Source: Balanoglossus misakiensis (Eukaryota; Hemichordata). From it: a stretch of DNA of 64,000 bases. Under the pieces are notes generated by a model that saw only the letters and a program-made list of their open reading frames with translations, did no database searches and was not told the DNA's origin. Where the stretch lies: the NCBI GenBank assembly GCA_040954595.2, contig CM082598.2, positions 7,378,001-7,442,000 on the forward strand. The letters are read 5' to 3'. Shown here in pieces: positions 43,128 to 57,911 of the stretch. The translations under genes and the position numbers were made by a program. Numbering within the stretch: position 1 is the stretch's first letter; each line of letters begins with the position of its first letter.

Positions 43128-46100
43128 AAGACAGGTCTCCAAGAGATGCAAGACGTGTAACCGAAATGCGCGTTTTATTTATTTATTTTGGGGGGTGGGG
43201 GGTGGTCGGGTCTGGTTATTCCGTCCACCCCAAAAGCAATAGGCAAAACCTCGAGCTACGGTACTGCAGCTAACATGTTGGGTGTCAAAACGTTTCAAAG
43301 TTTAACACTTACGCGGCTGTGATAAACCCTTTGATAAGCCCTGTCTACAACCCACTAAGTCGTGAATGTGACTCGTGATGCCGAGCTTTTATTCTTGATT
43401 TGGCACAATGTGGACAAGTGAAGAAATAAATCGAACAAATAGTAATTATTCATATTTTTCTAAAATCGACGAAGTTTTGAGATTTTGCAAAAGTATTTTT
43501 TTCGATGATTTTTATGAGCTATAACCCATTTTTTAAAATCAAAAATGAAGAATTTTTGAACATTTTCAAAGTCGAAAAAGTGTCATTTTATGATGATTTT
43601 CATGAGCTATAACCAATGATTTTTTTTTATCAAAAATGAAGAATTTTTGAAAATTTTCCAAGTCCAAAAATTGTCATTTGTTGATGATTTTCATGATCTA
43701 TAGCCAATGATTTTTTTTCAAATATTGACGAAATTTTGAGATTTTGCAAAGTCGAAACTTTTTCATGTTTTGATTATTTTCATGATCTATAACCCATGTT
43801 TTTTTTTCAGAAATCGACGAAATTTCGAGATTTTGCAAAGTCGAAAAAATTGTCATTTTTGATGATTTTCATGATCTATAACCCATGATTTTTTTCAAAA
43901 ATTTGCGAAATTTTGAGATTTTGCAAAGTTGTAAAATTCTCATTTTTTGATGATATTATGAGCAATAACCCATGATTTTTTTTCAAAAATCGACGAATTT
44001 TTGAGATTTTGCAGTCGAAAAATGATCATTTTTGATGATTTTCATGAGTTATACAACATAATTTTTTTTCAAAAATCGACGAATATTTGATATTTCGCAA
44101 AGTCGAAAAATTGTCATTTTTTGATGACTTTCTTAAGCTATAACCCATGTTTTTTTCAAAAATCGACGAAATTTTGAGATTTTGCAAAGTCGAAAAATTA
44201 TCAATTTTTGATGATTTTCATGATCTATAACCCATGATTTTTTTTGGTTAAAAATGAAGAATTTTTGAAAATTTTCAGTCTCAAAATTGTCATTTTTTGA
44301 TGATTTTCATGAGCTATATATAACCCATGATTTTTTTTTCAAAAATCGACTTATATTTGAGATTTCGCAAAGTCGACAAATTGTAATTTTTTTGATGATT
44401 TTCAAGATCTATAAACCCATGATTTTTTTAAAAATCGACGAATTTTTGAGATTTCGCAAAGTCGAAAAATTTTCATTTTTTGATGATTTTCATGATCTAT
44501 AACCCATGTTTTTTTCAGAAATCGTCGAAATTTTGAGATTTTGCAAAGTCGAAAAAATTGTCATTTTTTATGATTTTCAACCAATGATTTTCTTTCAAAA
44601 AATGACGAAATTTAGAGATTTTGCAAAATTGAAAAATTGTCATTTTTTGATGATTTTAAACCCATGATTTTTTTCAAAAATTTACGAAATTTTGAGATTT
44701 TGCAAAGTTGAAAAATTGTCATTTTTTGATGATTTTTAACCAATGATTTTTTTCAAAAATTGACGAAATTTTTGAGATTTTTCAAAGTTGAAAAATTGTC
44801 ATTTTTTGATGATTTTCAACCCATGATTTTTTTCAAAAATTGACGAAATTTTGAGATTTTGCAAAGTTGAAAAATTGTCATTTTTTATGATATTCAAGAG
44901 CTATATATAACCCATGATTTTTTTTTTCAAAAATCGACTTATATTTGAGATTTCGCAAAGTCGAAAAATTGTAATATTTTGATGATTTTCATTATCTATA
45001 ACCCATGGTATTTTTCAAAAAATCGACGATTCGCAAAGTCGAACCTTTTTTTATTTTTTGATGATTTTTCATCATCTATAACCCATGGTATTTTTCAAAA
45101 AATTACGAAATTTTGAGATTTTGCAGAGTTGAAAAATTGTCATTTTTTTGATGATTTTCATTTCATGATTTTTTTCAATAATTTACGAATTTTTTTGAGA
45201 TTGTGCAAAGTTGAAAAATTGTCAATTTTTGATGATTTTCATGATCTATAACAAATGACTTTTTTCAAATATTGACGAAATTTTGAGATTTTGCAAAGTT
45301 CTAAAATTGTCATTTTTTATTACTTTCAACCCATTTTTTTCAAATATTGACGAAATTTTGAGATTTTGCAAAATTGAAAAATTGTCATTTTTTGATGATT
45401 TTCAACCCATGATTTTTTTTCAAAAATCGACGAAATTTTAAGATTTTGCAATGTTTAAAATTGTCATTTTTTGATGATTTTCATTAGTATAATCATGATT
45501 TTTTTTCAAAAATTGACGAAATTTTGAGATTTTGCAAAATAAAAAATGTGTCATTTTTTGATGATTTTCATGAGCTATAACCCATGATTTTTTTCAAAAA
45601 TCGACAAATTTTGAGATTTCGCAAAGTCGAAAAATTGTAATTTTTTGATGATTTTCATAATCTATAACCCATGTTTTTTTCAAAAACGACTAATATTTGA
45701 GATTTCGCAAAGTCGACAAATTGTCATTTTTTGATGATTATCAACCCATGATTTTTTTCTAAAATCGACGAAATTTTGAGATTTTGCAAAGTTGAAAAAT
45801 TGTCATTTTTTGATGATTTTCATGAGCTATAACCCATGATTTTTTTCAAAAATTGACGAAATTTTGAGATTTTGCAAAATAAAAAATGTGTCATTTTTGA
45901 TGATTTTCATGAGCTATAACCCATGATTTTTTTCAAAAATCGACAAATTTTGAGATTTCGCAAAGTCGAAAAATTGTAATTTTTTGATGATTTTCATGAT
46001 CTATAACCCATGTTTTTTTCAAAAACGACTAATATTTGAGATTTCGCAAAGTCGTCAAATTGTCATTTTTTGATGATTATCAACCCATGATTTTTTTTCA

Positions 46101-46832
46101 AAAATCGACGAAATTTTGAGATTTCGCAAAGTCGAAAAATTGTCATTTTTTGATGATTTTCATGAGTTATAACCCATGATTTTTTTTCAAAAATCGACGA
46201 ATTTTTGAGATTTTGCGAGATTGAAAAATTGTCATTTTTTGATGATTTTCATGATCTATAACCCATGTTTTTTCAGAAATCGTCGAAATTTTGAGATTTT
46301 GCAAAGTCGAAAAAATTGTCATTTTTTATGATTTTCAACCAATGATTTTTTTTCAAAAATTGACGAAATTTAGAGATTTTGCAAAATTGAAAAATTGTCA
46401 TTTTTTGATGATTTTAAACCCATGATTTTTTTCAAAAATTTACGAAATTTTGAGATTTTGCAAAGTTGAAAAATTGTCATTTTTTGATGATTTTTAACCA
46501 ATGATTTTTTTTTTTAAATATTGACGAAATTTTGAGATTTTGCAAAGTTGAAAAGTTGTCATTTTTTGATGATTTTCAACCCATGATTTTTTTCAAATAT
46601 TGACGAAATTTTGAGATTTTGCAAAGTTGAAAAATAGTCATTTTTTGATGATTTTCAACCCATGATTTTTTTCAAATATTGATGAAATTTTGAGATTTTG
46701 CAAAGTTGAAAAATTGTCATATTTTGATGATTTTCAACCCATGATTTTTTTTTCAAAAATCGACGAAATTTTGAGATTTTGCAAAGTTGAAAAATTGTCA
46801 TTTTTTGATGATTTTCAACCCATGATTTTTTT

Positions 46833-47352
46833 CCAGGCTAACCAATAGGGCTATAGGTTTGGTTTTTGTTGAACATAGACCACTATAAGGTCAAAATTTC
46901 TTGCCCAAATTTTGCATGACCTCAGGTGACCTTTGACCTACTTTATCATATCTTGGCATCCAGAGCAGGTACAGACTTGCCGTTTGGAGGGTTGGGACTA
47001 AAATTGAAAAGCCAAAATTGGGGGTCACCTGTGACACCTGCATATCTCATTAATTATGTGCATACCTAATTCCAGGCTAACCAATAGGGCTATAGGTTTG
47101 CTTTTTGTTGAACATGGACCAGTATAGGGTCAACATTTCTTGCCCAAATTTTGCATAACCTCAGGTGACCTTTGACCTACTTTTCCATATCTTGGCATCC
47201 AGAGCAGATATGCTTATTGCTATGTTGCTATGTTGGTTTGGGCCCGATATTGCTGCTTGCAGATCTGCTTGCAATGTCACCTGTAATTTTTATTCTGGTG
47301 TGTCACTGTTTCCGCATAATCCTCAAATGGGACCACAGTGTCCTTGACGCTA
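46833..47352 (+). repeat. 520-bp non-satellite insert, copy 1
   Basis: Starts CCAGGCTAACCAATAGGG and ends GTCCTTGACGCTA, interrupting the satellite. Its first half is a 239-bp direct duplication (CCAGGCTAACC at 46833 and 47072). It carries TGACCTTTGACCT at 46927 and 47166. A 60-codon frame is present but has no domain. Confidence 0.9.
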
Positions 47353-50259
47353 TTTTTTGATGATTTTCAACCCACGATTTTTTTCAAATATTGACGAAAT
47401 TTTGAGATTTTGCAAAGTTGAAAAATTGTCATTTTTTGATGATTTTCAACCCATGATTTTTTTTCAAAAATCGACGAAATTTTGAGATTTTGCAAAGTTG
47501 AAAAATTATCATTTTTTGATGATTTTCAACCCATGATTTTTTTCAAATATTGACGAAATTTCGAGATTTTGCAAAGTTGAAAAATTTACATTTTTTGATG
47601 ATTTTCAACCCATGATTTTTTTCAAAAATCGACGAAATTTTAAGATTTTGCAATGTTTAAAATGTGTCATTTTTTGATGATTTTCATGAGCTATAACCCA
47701 TGATTTTTTTCAAAAATCGACGAATTTTGAGATTTCGCAAAGTCGAAAAATTGTAATTTTTTGATGATTTTCATGATCTATAACCAATGTTTTTTTCAAA
47801 AACGACTAATATTTGACATTTCGCAAAGTCGACAAATTGTCATTTTTTGATGATTATCAACCCATGATTTTTTTCAAAAATCGACGAAATTTTGAGATTT
47901 TGCAAAGTAAAAAATGTGTCTTTTTTGATGATTTTCATGAGCTGTAACCCATGATTTTTTTCAAAAATCGACGAATTTTTGAGATTTCGCAAAGTCGAAA
48001 AATTGTCATTTTTTGATGATTTTCATGAGTTATAACCCATGATTTTTTTTCAAAAATCGACGAATTTTTGAGATTTTGCGAGATTGAAAAATTGTCATTT
48101 TTTGATGATTTTCATGATCTATAACCCATGTTTTTTTCAGAAATCGTCGAAATTTTGAGATTTTGCAAAGTCGAAAAAATTTTCATTTTTTATGATTTTC
48201 AACCAATGATTTTTTTTCAAAAATTGACGAAATTTAGAGATTTTGCAAAATTGAAAAATTGTCATTTTTTGATGATTTTAAACCCATGATTTTTTTCAAA
48301 AATTTACGAAATTTTGAGATTTTGCAAAGTTGAAAAATTGTCATTTTTTGATGATTTTCAACCCATGATTTTTTTCAAATATTGACGAAATTTTGAGATT
48401 TTGCAAAGTTGAAAAATTGTCATATTTTGATGATTTTCAACCCATGATTTTTTTCAAAAATCGACGAAATTTTGAGATTTTGCAAAGTTGAAAAATTGTC
48501 ATTTTTTGATGATTTTCAACCCATGATTTTTTTCAAATATTGACGAAATTTTGAGATTTTGCAAAGTTGAAAAATTGTCATATTTTGATGATTTTCAACC
48601 CATGATTTTTTTTCAAAAATCGACGAAATTTTGAGATTTTGCAAAGTTGAAAAATTGTCAATTTTTGATGATTTTCATGATCTATAACAAATGATTTTTT
48701 TCAAATATTGACGACATTTTGAGATTTTACAAAGTTGAAAAAATGTCATTTTTCGATGATTTTCAACCCATGATTTTTTTTCATAAATCGACGAAATTTT
48801 GAGATTTTGCAAAGTTGAAAAATTGTCATTTTTTGATGATTTTCAACCCATGATTTTTTTCAAATATTGACGAAATTTTGAGATTTTGCAAAGTTGAAAA
48901 ATTGTCATTTTTTGATAATTTTCATCAGATATAATCATGATTTTTTTCAAAAATCGACGAAATTTTGAGATTTTGCAAAGTTAAAAAAATTGTCATTTTT
49001 TGATGATTTTCAACACATGATTTTTTTCATAAATGGACGAAATTTTGAGATTTTGCAAAGTTGAAAAATTATCATTTTTTGATGACTTTTAACCTATGAT
49101 TTTTTTCAAATATTGACGAAATTTTGAGATTTTGCAAAGTTGATAATTGTCATTTTTTGATGATTTTCAACCCATGATTTTTTTCAAAAATCGACGAAAT
49201 GTTGAGATTTTGCAAAATAAAAAAATGTGTCATTTTTTGATGATTTTCATGAGCTATAACCCATGATTTTTTTTCAAAAATCGACGAATTTTGAGATTTC
49301 ACAAAGTCGAAAAATTGTCATTTTTTGATGATTTTCATGATCTTTAATCCGTTTTTTTCAAAAACGACTAATATTTGAGATTTCGCAAAGTCGACAAATT
49401 GTCATTTTTTGATGATTATCAACCCATGATTTTTTTCAAAAATCGACGAAATTTTGAGATTTTGCAAAGTAAAAAATGTGTCTTTTTTGATGATTTTCAT
49501 GAGCTGTAACCCATGATTTTTTTCAAAAATCGACGAATTTTTGAGATTTCGCAAAGTCGAAAAATTGTCATTTTTTGATGATTTTCATGAGTTATAACCC
49601 ATGATTTTTTTTCAAAAATCGACGAATTTTTGAGATTTTGCGAGATTGAAAAATTGTCATTTTTTGATGATTTTCATGATCTATAACCCATGTTTTTTTC
49701 AGAAATCGTCGAAATTTTGAGATTTTGCAAAGCGAAAAAATTTTCATTTTTTATGATTTTCAACCAATGATTTTTTTTCAAAAATTGACGAAATTTAGAG
49801 ATTTTGCAAAATTGAAAAATTGTCATTTTTTGATGATTTTAAACCCATGATTTTTTTCAAAAATTTACGAAATTTTGAGATTTTGCAAAGTTGAAAAATT
49901 GTCATTTTTTGATGATTTTCAACCCATGATTTTTTTCAAATATTGACGAAATTTTGAGATTTTGCAAAGTTGAAAAATTGTCATATTTTGATGATTTTCA
50001 ACCCATGATTTTTTTCAAAAATCGACGAAATTTTGAGATTTTGCAAAGTTGAAAAATTGTCATTTTTTGATGATTTTCAACCCATGATTTTTTTCAAATA
50101 TTGACGAAATTTTGAGATTTTGCAAAGTTGAAAAATTGTCATATTTTGATGATTTTCAACCCATGATTTTTTTTCAAAAATCGACGAAATTTTGAGATTT
50201 TGCAAAGTTGAAAAATTGTCAATTTTTGATGATTTTCATGATCTATAACAAATGATTTT

Positions 50260-53200
50260 TTTCAAATATTGACGACATTTTGAGATTTTACAAAGTTGAA
50301 AAAATGTCATTTTTTGATGATTTTCAACCCATGATTTTTTTTCATAAATCGACGAAATTTTGAGATTTTGCAAAGTTGAAAAATTGTCATTTTTTGATGA
50401 TTTTCAACCCATGATTTTTTTCAAATATTGACGAAATTTTGAGATTTTGCAAAGTTGAAAAATTGTCATTTTTTGATAATTTTCATCAAGTATAATCATG
50501 ATTTTTTTCAAAAATTGACGAAATTTTGAGATTTTGCAAAATAAAAAAATGTGTCATTTTTTGATGATTTTCATGAGCTATAACCCATGTTTTTTTTTCA
50601 AAAATCGACGAATTTTGAGATTTCGCAAAGTCGAAAAATTTTCATTTTTTGATGATTTTCATGAGTTATAACCCATGATTTTTTTCAAAAATCGACCAAA
50701 TTTTGAGATTTTGCAAAGTTGAAAAATTGTCATTTTTTGATGATTTTCAACCCATGATTTTTTTCAAATATTGACGAAATTTTGAGATTTTGCAAAGTTG
50801 AAAAATTGTCATTTTTTGATAATTTTCATCAGATATAATCATGATTTTTTTCAAAAATCGACGAAATTTTGAGATTTTGCAAAGTTAAAAAAATTGTCAT
50901 TTTTTGATGATTTTCAACACATGATTTTTTTCATAAATGGACGAAATTTTGAGATTTTGCAAAGTTGAAAAATTATCATTTTTTGATGACTTTTAACCTA
51001 TGATTTTTTTCAAATATTGACGAAATTTTGAGATTTTGCAAAGTTGATAATTGTCATTTTTTGATGATTTTCAACCCATGATTTTTTTCAAAAATCGACG
51101 AAATGTTGAGATTTTGCAAAATAAAAAAATGTGTCATTTTTTGATGATTTTCATGAGCTATAACCCATGATTTTTTTCAAAAATCGACGAATTTTGAGAT
51201 TTCACAAAGTCGAAAAATTGTAATTTTTTGATGATTTTCATGATCTTTAACCCGTTTTTTTCAAAAACGACTAATATTTGAGATTTCGCAAAGTCGAAAA
51301 AATTGTCATTTTTTGATGATTTTCAACCCATGATTTTTTTCAAATATTGACGAAATTTTGAGATTTTGCAAAGTTGAAAAATTGTCATATTTTGATGATT
51401 TTCAACCCATGATTTTTTTTCAAAAATCGACGAAATTTTGAGATTTTGCAAAGTTGAAAAATTGTCAATTTTTGATGATTTTCATGATCTATAACAAATG
51501 ATTTTTTTCAAATATTGACGACATTTTGAGATTTTACAAAGTTGAAAAAATGTCATTTTTTGATGATTTTCAACCCATGATTTTTTTTCATAAATCGACG
51601 AAATTTTGAGATTTTGCAAAGTTGAAAAATTGTCATTTTTTGATGATTTTCAACCCATGATTTTTTTCAAATATTGACGAAATTTTGAGATTTTGCAAAG
51701 TTGAAAAATTGTCATTTTTTGATAATTTTCATCAAGTATAATCATGATTTTTTTCAAAAATTGACGAAATTTTGAGATTTTGCAAAATAAAAAAATGTGT
51801 CATTTTTTGATGATTTTCATGAGCTATAACCCATGTTTTTTTTTCAAAAATCGACGAATTTTGAGATTTCGCAAAGTCGAAAAATTTTCATTTTTTGATG
51901 ATTTTCATGAGTTATAACCCATGATTTTTTTCAAAAATCGACCAAATTTTGAGATTTTGCAAAGTTGAAAAATTGTCATTTTTTGATGATTTTCAACCCA
52001 TGATTTTTTTCAAATATTGACGAAATTTTGAGATTTTGCAAAGTTGAAAAATTGTCATTTTTTGATAATTTTCATCAGATATAATCATGATTTTTTTCAA
52101 AAATCGACGAAATTTTGAGATTTTGCAAAGTTAAAAAAATTGTCATTTTTTGATGATTTTCAACACATGATTTTTTTCATAAATGGACGAAATTTTGAGA
52201 TTTTGCAAAGTTGAAAAATTATCATTTTTTGATGACTTTTAACCTATGATTTTTTTCAAATATTGACGAAATTTTGAGATTTTGCAAAGTTGATAATTGT
52301 CATTTTTTGATGATTTTCAACCCATGATTTTTTTCAAAAATCGACGAAATGTTGAGATTTTGCAAAATAAAAAAATGTGTCATTTTTTGATGATTTTCAT
52401 GAGCTATAACCCATGATTTTTTTCAAAAATCGACGAATTTTGAGATTTCACAAAGTCGAAAAATTGTAATTTTTTGATGATTTTCATGATCTTTAACCCG
52501 TTTTTTTCAAAAACGACTAATATTTGAGATTTCGCAAAGTCGAAAAAATTGTCATTTTTTATGATTTTCAACCAATGATTTTTTTTCAAAAATTGACGAA
52601 ATTTAAAGATTTTGCAAAATTGCAAAATTGTCATATTTTGATGATTTTCAACCCATGATTTTTTTTCAAAAATCGACGAAATTTTGAGATTTTGCAAAGT
52701 TGAAAAATTGTCAATTTTTGATGATTTTCATGATCTATAACAAATGATTTTTTTCAAATATTGACGACATTTTGAGATTTTACAAAGTTGAAAAAATGTC
52801 ATTTTTTGATGATTTTCAACCCATGATTTTTTTTCATAAATCGACGAAATTTTGAGATTTTGCAAAGTTGAAAAATTGTCATTTTTTGATGATTTTCAAC
52901 CCATGATTTTTTTTCAAATATTGACGAAATTTTGAGATTTTGCAAAGTTGAAAAATTGTCATTTTTTGATAATTTTCATCAAGTATAATCATGATTTTTT
53001 TCAAAAATTGACGAAATTTTGAGATTTTGCAAAATAAAAAAATGTGTCATTTTTTGATGATTTTCATGAGCTATAACCCATGTTTTTTTTTCAAAAATCG
53101 ACGAATTTTGAGATTTCGCAAAGTCGAAAAATTTTCATTTTTTGATGATTTTCATGAGTTATAACCCATGATTTTTTTCAAAAATCGACCAAATTTTGAG

Positions 53201-54000
53201 ATTTTGCAAAGTTGAAAAATTGTCATTTTTTGATGATTTTCAACCCATGATTTTTTTCAAATATTGACGAAATTTTGAGATTTTGCAAAGTTGAAAAATT
53301 GTCATTTTTTGATAATTTTCATCAGATATAATCATGATTTTTTTCAAAAATCGACGAAATTTTGAGATTTTGCAAAGTTAAAAAAATTGTCATTTTTTGA
53401 TGATTTTCAACACATGATTTTTTTCATAAATGGACGAAATTTTGAGATTTTGCAAAGTTGAAAAATTATCATTTTTTGATGACTTTTAACCTATGATTTT
53501 TTTCAAATATTGACGAAATTTTGAGATTTTGCAAAGTTGATAATTGTCATTTTTTGATGATTTTCAACCCATGATTTTTTTCAAAAATCGACGAAATGTT
53601 GAGATTTTGCAAAATAAAAAAATGTGTCATTTTTTGATGATTTTCATGAGCTATAACCCATGATTTTTTTCAAAAATCGACGAATTTTGAGATTTCACAA
53701 AGTCGAAAAATTGTAATTTTTTGATGATTTTCATGATCTTTAACCCGTTTTTTTCAAAAACGACTAATATTTGAGATTTCGCAAAGTCGAAAAAATTGTC
53801 ATTTTTTATGATTTTCAACCAATGATTTTTTTTCAAAAATTGACGAAATTTAAAGATTTTGCAAAATTGCAAAATTGTCATTTTTTGATGATTTTAAACC
53901 CATGATTTTTTTCAAAAATTTACGAAATTTTGAGATTTTGCAAAGTTGAAAAATTGTCATTTTTTGATGATTTTCAACCCATGATTTTTTTCAAATATTG
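50260..54000. repeat. Higher-order repeat of about 1246 bp, three copies
   Basis: The variant phrase CATCAAGTATAATCATG recurs at 50484, 51730 and 52977, and CATCAGATATAATCATG at about 50828, 52074 and 53321, both at 1246-1247 bp spacing. About 15 monomers form one unit, with the same monomer variants in the same order in each. Confidence 0.85.
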
Positions 54001-56066
54001 ACGAAATTTTGAGATTTTGCAAAGTTGAAAAATTGTCATATTTTGATGATTTTCAACCCATGATTTTTTTTCAAAAATCGACGAAATTTTGAGATTTTGC
54101 AAAGTTGAAAAATTGTCATTTTTTGATGATTTTCAACCCATGATTTTTTTCAAATATTGACGAAATTTTGAGATTTTGCAAAGTTGAAAAATTGTCATTT
54201 TTTGATGATTTTCAACCCATGATTTTTTTCAAAAATCGACGAAATTTTGAGATTTTGCAAAGTTGAAAAATTTACATTTTTTGATGATTTTCAACCCATG
54301 ATTTTTTTCAAAAATTGACGAAATTTTGACTTTTTGCAAAGTTGAAAAATTGTCATTTTTTGATGATTTTCAAATCATGATTTTTTCAAAAATTGACGAA
54401 TTTTTGGGGGATTTTGCAAAGTTAAAAAAATGTGTCATTTTTTGATGATTTTCATAAGTATAATCATGATTTTTTTCAAAAATTGACGAAATTTTGAGAT
54501 TTTGCAAAATAAAAAAATGTGTCATTTTTTGATGATTTTCATGAGCTATAACCCATGTTTTTTTTTCAAAAATCGACGAATTTTGAGATTTCCCAAAGTC
54601 GAAAAATTTTCATTTTTTGATGATTTTCATGAGTTATAACCCATGATTTTTTTCAAAAATCGACCAAATTTTGAGATTTCGCAAAGTCGAAAAATTGTAA
54701 TTTTTTGATGATTTTCATGAGCTATAACCCCTCATCTTTTTAAAAAGCGTCCAAATTTTGAGATTTCGCAAAGTCGACAAATTGTCAATTTTTGATGATT
54801 TTCAAGAGCTATAAACCTATGCTTTTTTTTCAAAAATCGACGAATTTTTGAGATTTCGCAAAGTCGAAAAATTGTCATTTTTTGATGATTTTCATGATCT
54901 ATAACCCATGTTTTTTTCAGAAATCGTCGAAATTTTGAGATTTTGCAAAGTCGAAAAAATTGTCATTTTTTGATGATTTTCAACCCATGATTTTTTTCAA
55001 TAATTGACGAATTTTTTTGAGATTTTACAAAGTTGAAAAATTGTCATTTTTTGATGATTTTCAACCCATGATTTTTTTCAAAAATCGACGAAATTTTAGG
55101 ATTTTGCAAAGTTGAAAAATTGTCATTTTTTGATGATTTTCATGAGATATAATCATGTTTTTTTCTCAAAAATTGACGAACTTTTGAGATTTTGCAAAGT
55201 AAAAAATGTGTCTTTTTTGATGATTTTCATGAGCTGTAACCCATGATTTTTTTCAAAAATCGACGAATTTTTGAGATTTCGCAAAGTCGAAAAATTGTCA
55301 TTTTTTGATGATTTTCATGAGTTATAAACCCATGATTTTTTTTCAAAAATCGACGAATTTTTGAGATTTTGCGAGATTGAAAAATTGTCATTTTTTGAAG
55401 ATTTTCATGATCTATAACCCATGTTTTTTTCAGAAATCGTCGAAATTTTGAGATTTTGCAAAGTCGAAAAAATTGTCATTTTTTGATGATTTTAAACCCA
55501 TGATTTTTTTCAAAAATTTACGAAATTTTGAGATTTTGCAAAGTTGAAAAATTTTCATTTTTTGATGATTTTCAACCCATGATTTTTTTCAAATATTGAC
55601 GAAATTTTGAGATTTTGCAAAGTTGAAAAATTGTCATATTTTGATGATTTTCAACCCATGATTTTTTTTCAAAAATCGACGAAATTTTGAGATTTTGCAA
55701 AGTTGAAAAATTGTCATTTTTTGATGATTTTCAACCCATGATTTTTTTCAAATATTGACGAAATTTTGAGATTTTGCAAAGTTGAAAAATTGTCATTTTT
55801 TGATGATTTTCAACCCATGATTTTTTTTTAAAATTTACGAAATTTTGAGATTTTGCAAAGTTGAAAAATTGTCATTTTTTGATGATTTTCAACCCATGAT
55901 TTTTTTCAAATATTGACGAAATTTTGAGATTTTGCAAAGTTGAAAAAATTGTCATATTTTGATGATTTTCAACCCATGATTTTTTTTCAAAAATCGACGA
56001 AATTTTGAGATTTTGCAAATTTGAAAAATTGTCATTTTTTGATGATTTTCAACCCATGATTTTTTT

Positions 56067-56586
56067 CCAGGCTAACCAATAGGGCTATAGGTTTGGTTTT
56101 TGTTGAACATAGACCACTATAAGGTCAAAATTTCTTGCCCAAATTTTGCATGACCTCAGGTGACCTTTGACCTACTTTATCATATCTTGGCATCCAGAGC
56201 AGGTACAGACTTGCCGTTTGGAGGGTTGGGACTAAAATTGAAAAGCCAAAATTGGGGGTCACCTGTGACACCTGCATATCTCATTAATTATGTGCATACC
56301 TAATTCCAGGCTAACCAATAGGGCTATAGGTTTGCTTTTTGTTGAACATGGACCAGTATAGGGTCAACATTTCTTGCCCAAATTTTGCATAACCTCAGGT
56401 GACCTTTGACCTACTTTTCCATATCTTGGCATCCAGAGCAGATATGCTTATTGCTATGTTGCTATGTTGGTTTGGGCCCGATATTGCTGCTTGCAGATCT
56501 GCTTGCAATGTCACCTGTAATTTTTATTCTGGTGTGTCACTGTTTCCGCATAATCCTCAAATGGGACCACAGTGTCCTTGACGCTA
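56067..56586 (+). repeat. 520-bp non-satellite insert, copy 2
   Basis: Same length and ends as copy 1, essentially identical over its length, with satellite on both sides joined at the same monomer positions. Confidence 0.9.
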
Positions 56587-57911
56587 TTTTTTGATGATTT
56601 TCAACCCATGATTTTTTTCAAATATTGACGAAATTTTGAGATTTTGCAAAGTTGAAAAATTGTCATTTTTTGATGATTTTCAACCCATGATTTTTTTTCA
56701 AAAATCGACGAAATTTTGAGATTTTGCAAAGTTGAAAAATTATCATTTTTTGATGATTTTCAACCCATGATTTTTTTCAAAATTGACGAAATTTTGAGAT
56801 TTTGCAAAATCTTTTTGATGATTTTCATGAGCTATAACCCATGATTTTTTTCAAAAATCGACGAATTTTGAGATTTCGCAAAGTCGAAAAATGGTAATTT
56901 TTTGATGATTTTCATGAACTATAACCCATGTTTTTTTCAAAAACGACTAATATTTGAGATTTCGCAAAGTCGACAAATTGTCATTTTTTGATGATTATCA
57001 ACCCATGATTTTTTTCAAAAATCGACGAAATTTTGAGATTTTGGAAAGTAAAAAATCTTTTTTGTCTTTTTTGATGATTTTCATGAGCTGTAACACATGA
57101 TTTTTTTTCAAAAATCGACGAATTTTTGAGATTTTGCGAGATTGAAAAATTGTCATTTTTTGATGATTTTCATGATCTATAACCCATGTTTTTTTCAGAA
57201 ATCGTCGAAATTTTGAGATTTTGCAAAGTCGAAAAAAATTGTCATTTTTTATGATTTTCAACCAATGATTTTTTTTCAAAAATTGACGAAATTTAGAGAT
57301 TTTGCAAAATTGAAAAATTGTCATTTTTTGATGATTTTAAACCCATGATTTTTTTCAAAAATTTACGAAATTTTGAGATTTTGCAAAGTTGAAAAATTTT
57401 CATTTTTTGATGATTTTCAACCCATGATTTTTTTCAAATATTGACGAAATTTTGAGATTTTGCAAAGTTGAAAAATTGTCATATTTTGATGATTTTCAAC
57501 CCATGATTTTTTTTCAAAAATCGACGAAATTTTGAGATTTTGCAAAGTTGAAAAATTGTCATTTTTTGATGATTTTCAACCCATGATTTTTTTCAAATAT
57601 TGACGAAATTTTGAGATTTTGCAAAGTTGAAAAATTGTCATTTTTTGATGATTTTCAACCCATGATTTTTTTTAAAAATTTACGAAATTTTGAGATTTTG
57701 CAAAGTTGAAAAATTGTCATTTTTTGATGATTTTCAACCCATGATTTTTTTCAAATATTGACGAAATTTTGAGATTTTGCAAAGTTGAAAAAATTGTCAT
57801 ATTTTGATGATTTTCAACCCATGATTTTTTTTCAAAAATCGACGAAATTTTGAGATTTTGCAAATTTGAAAAATTGTCATTTTTTGATGATTTTCAACCC
57901 ATGATTTTTTT

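Noticed and set aside
42834-43151. 105-codon minus-strand frame with an N-terminal hydrophobic stretch
   Set aside because: It is in a different frame from the cyclin exon it overlaps, runs over the X-box and acceptor region, and has no domain; treated as a shadow.
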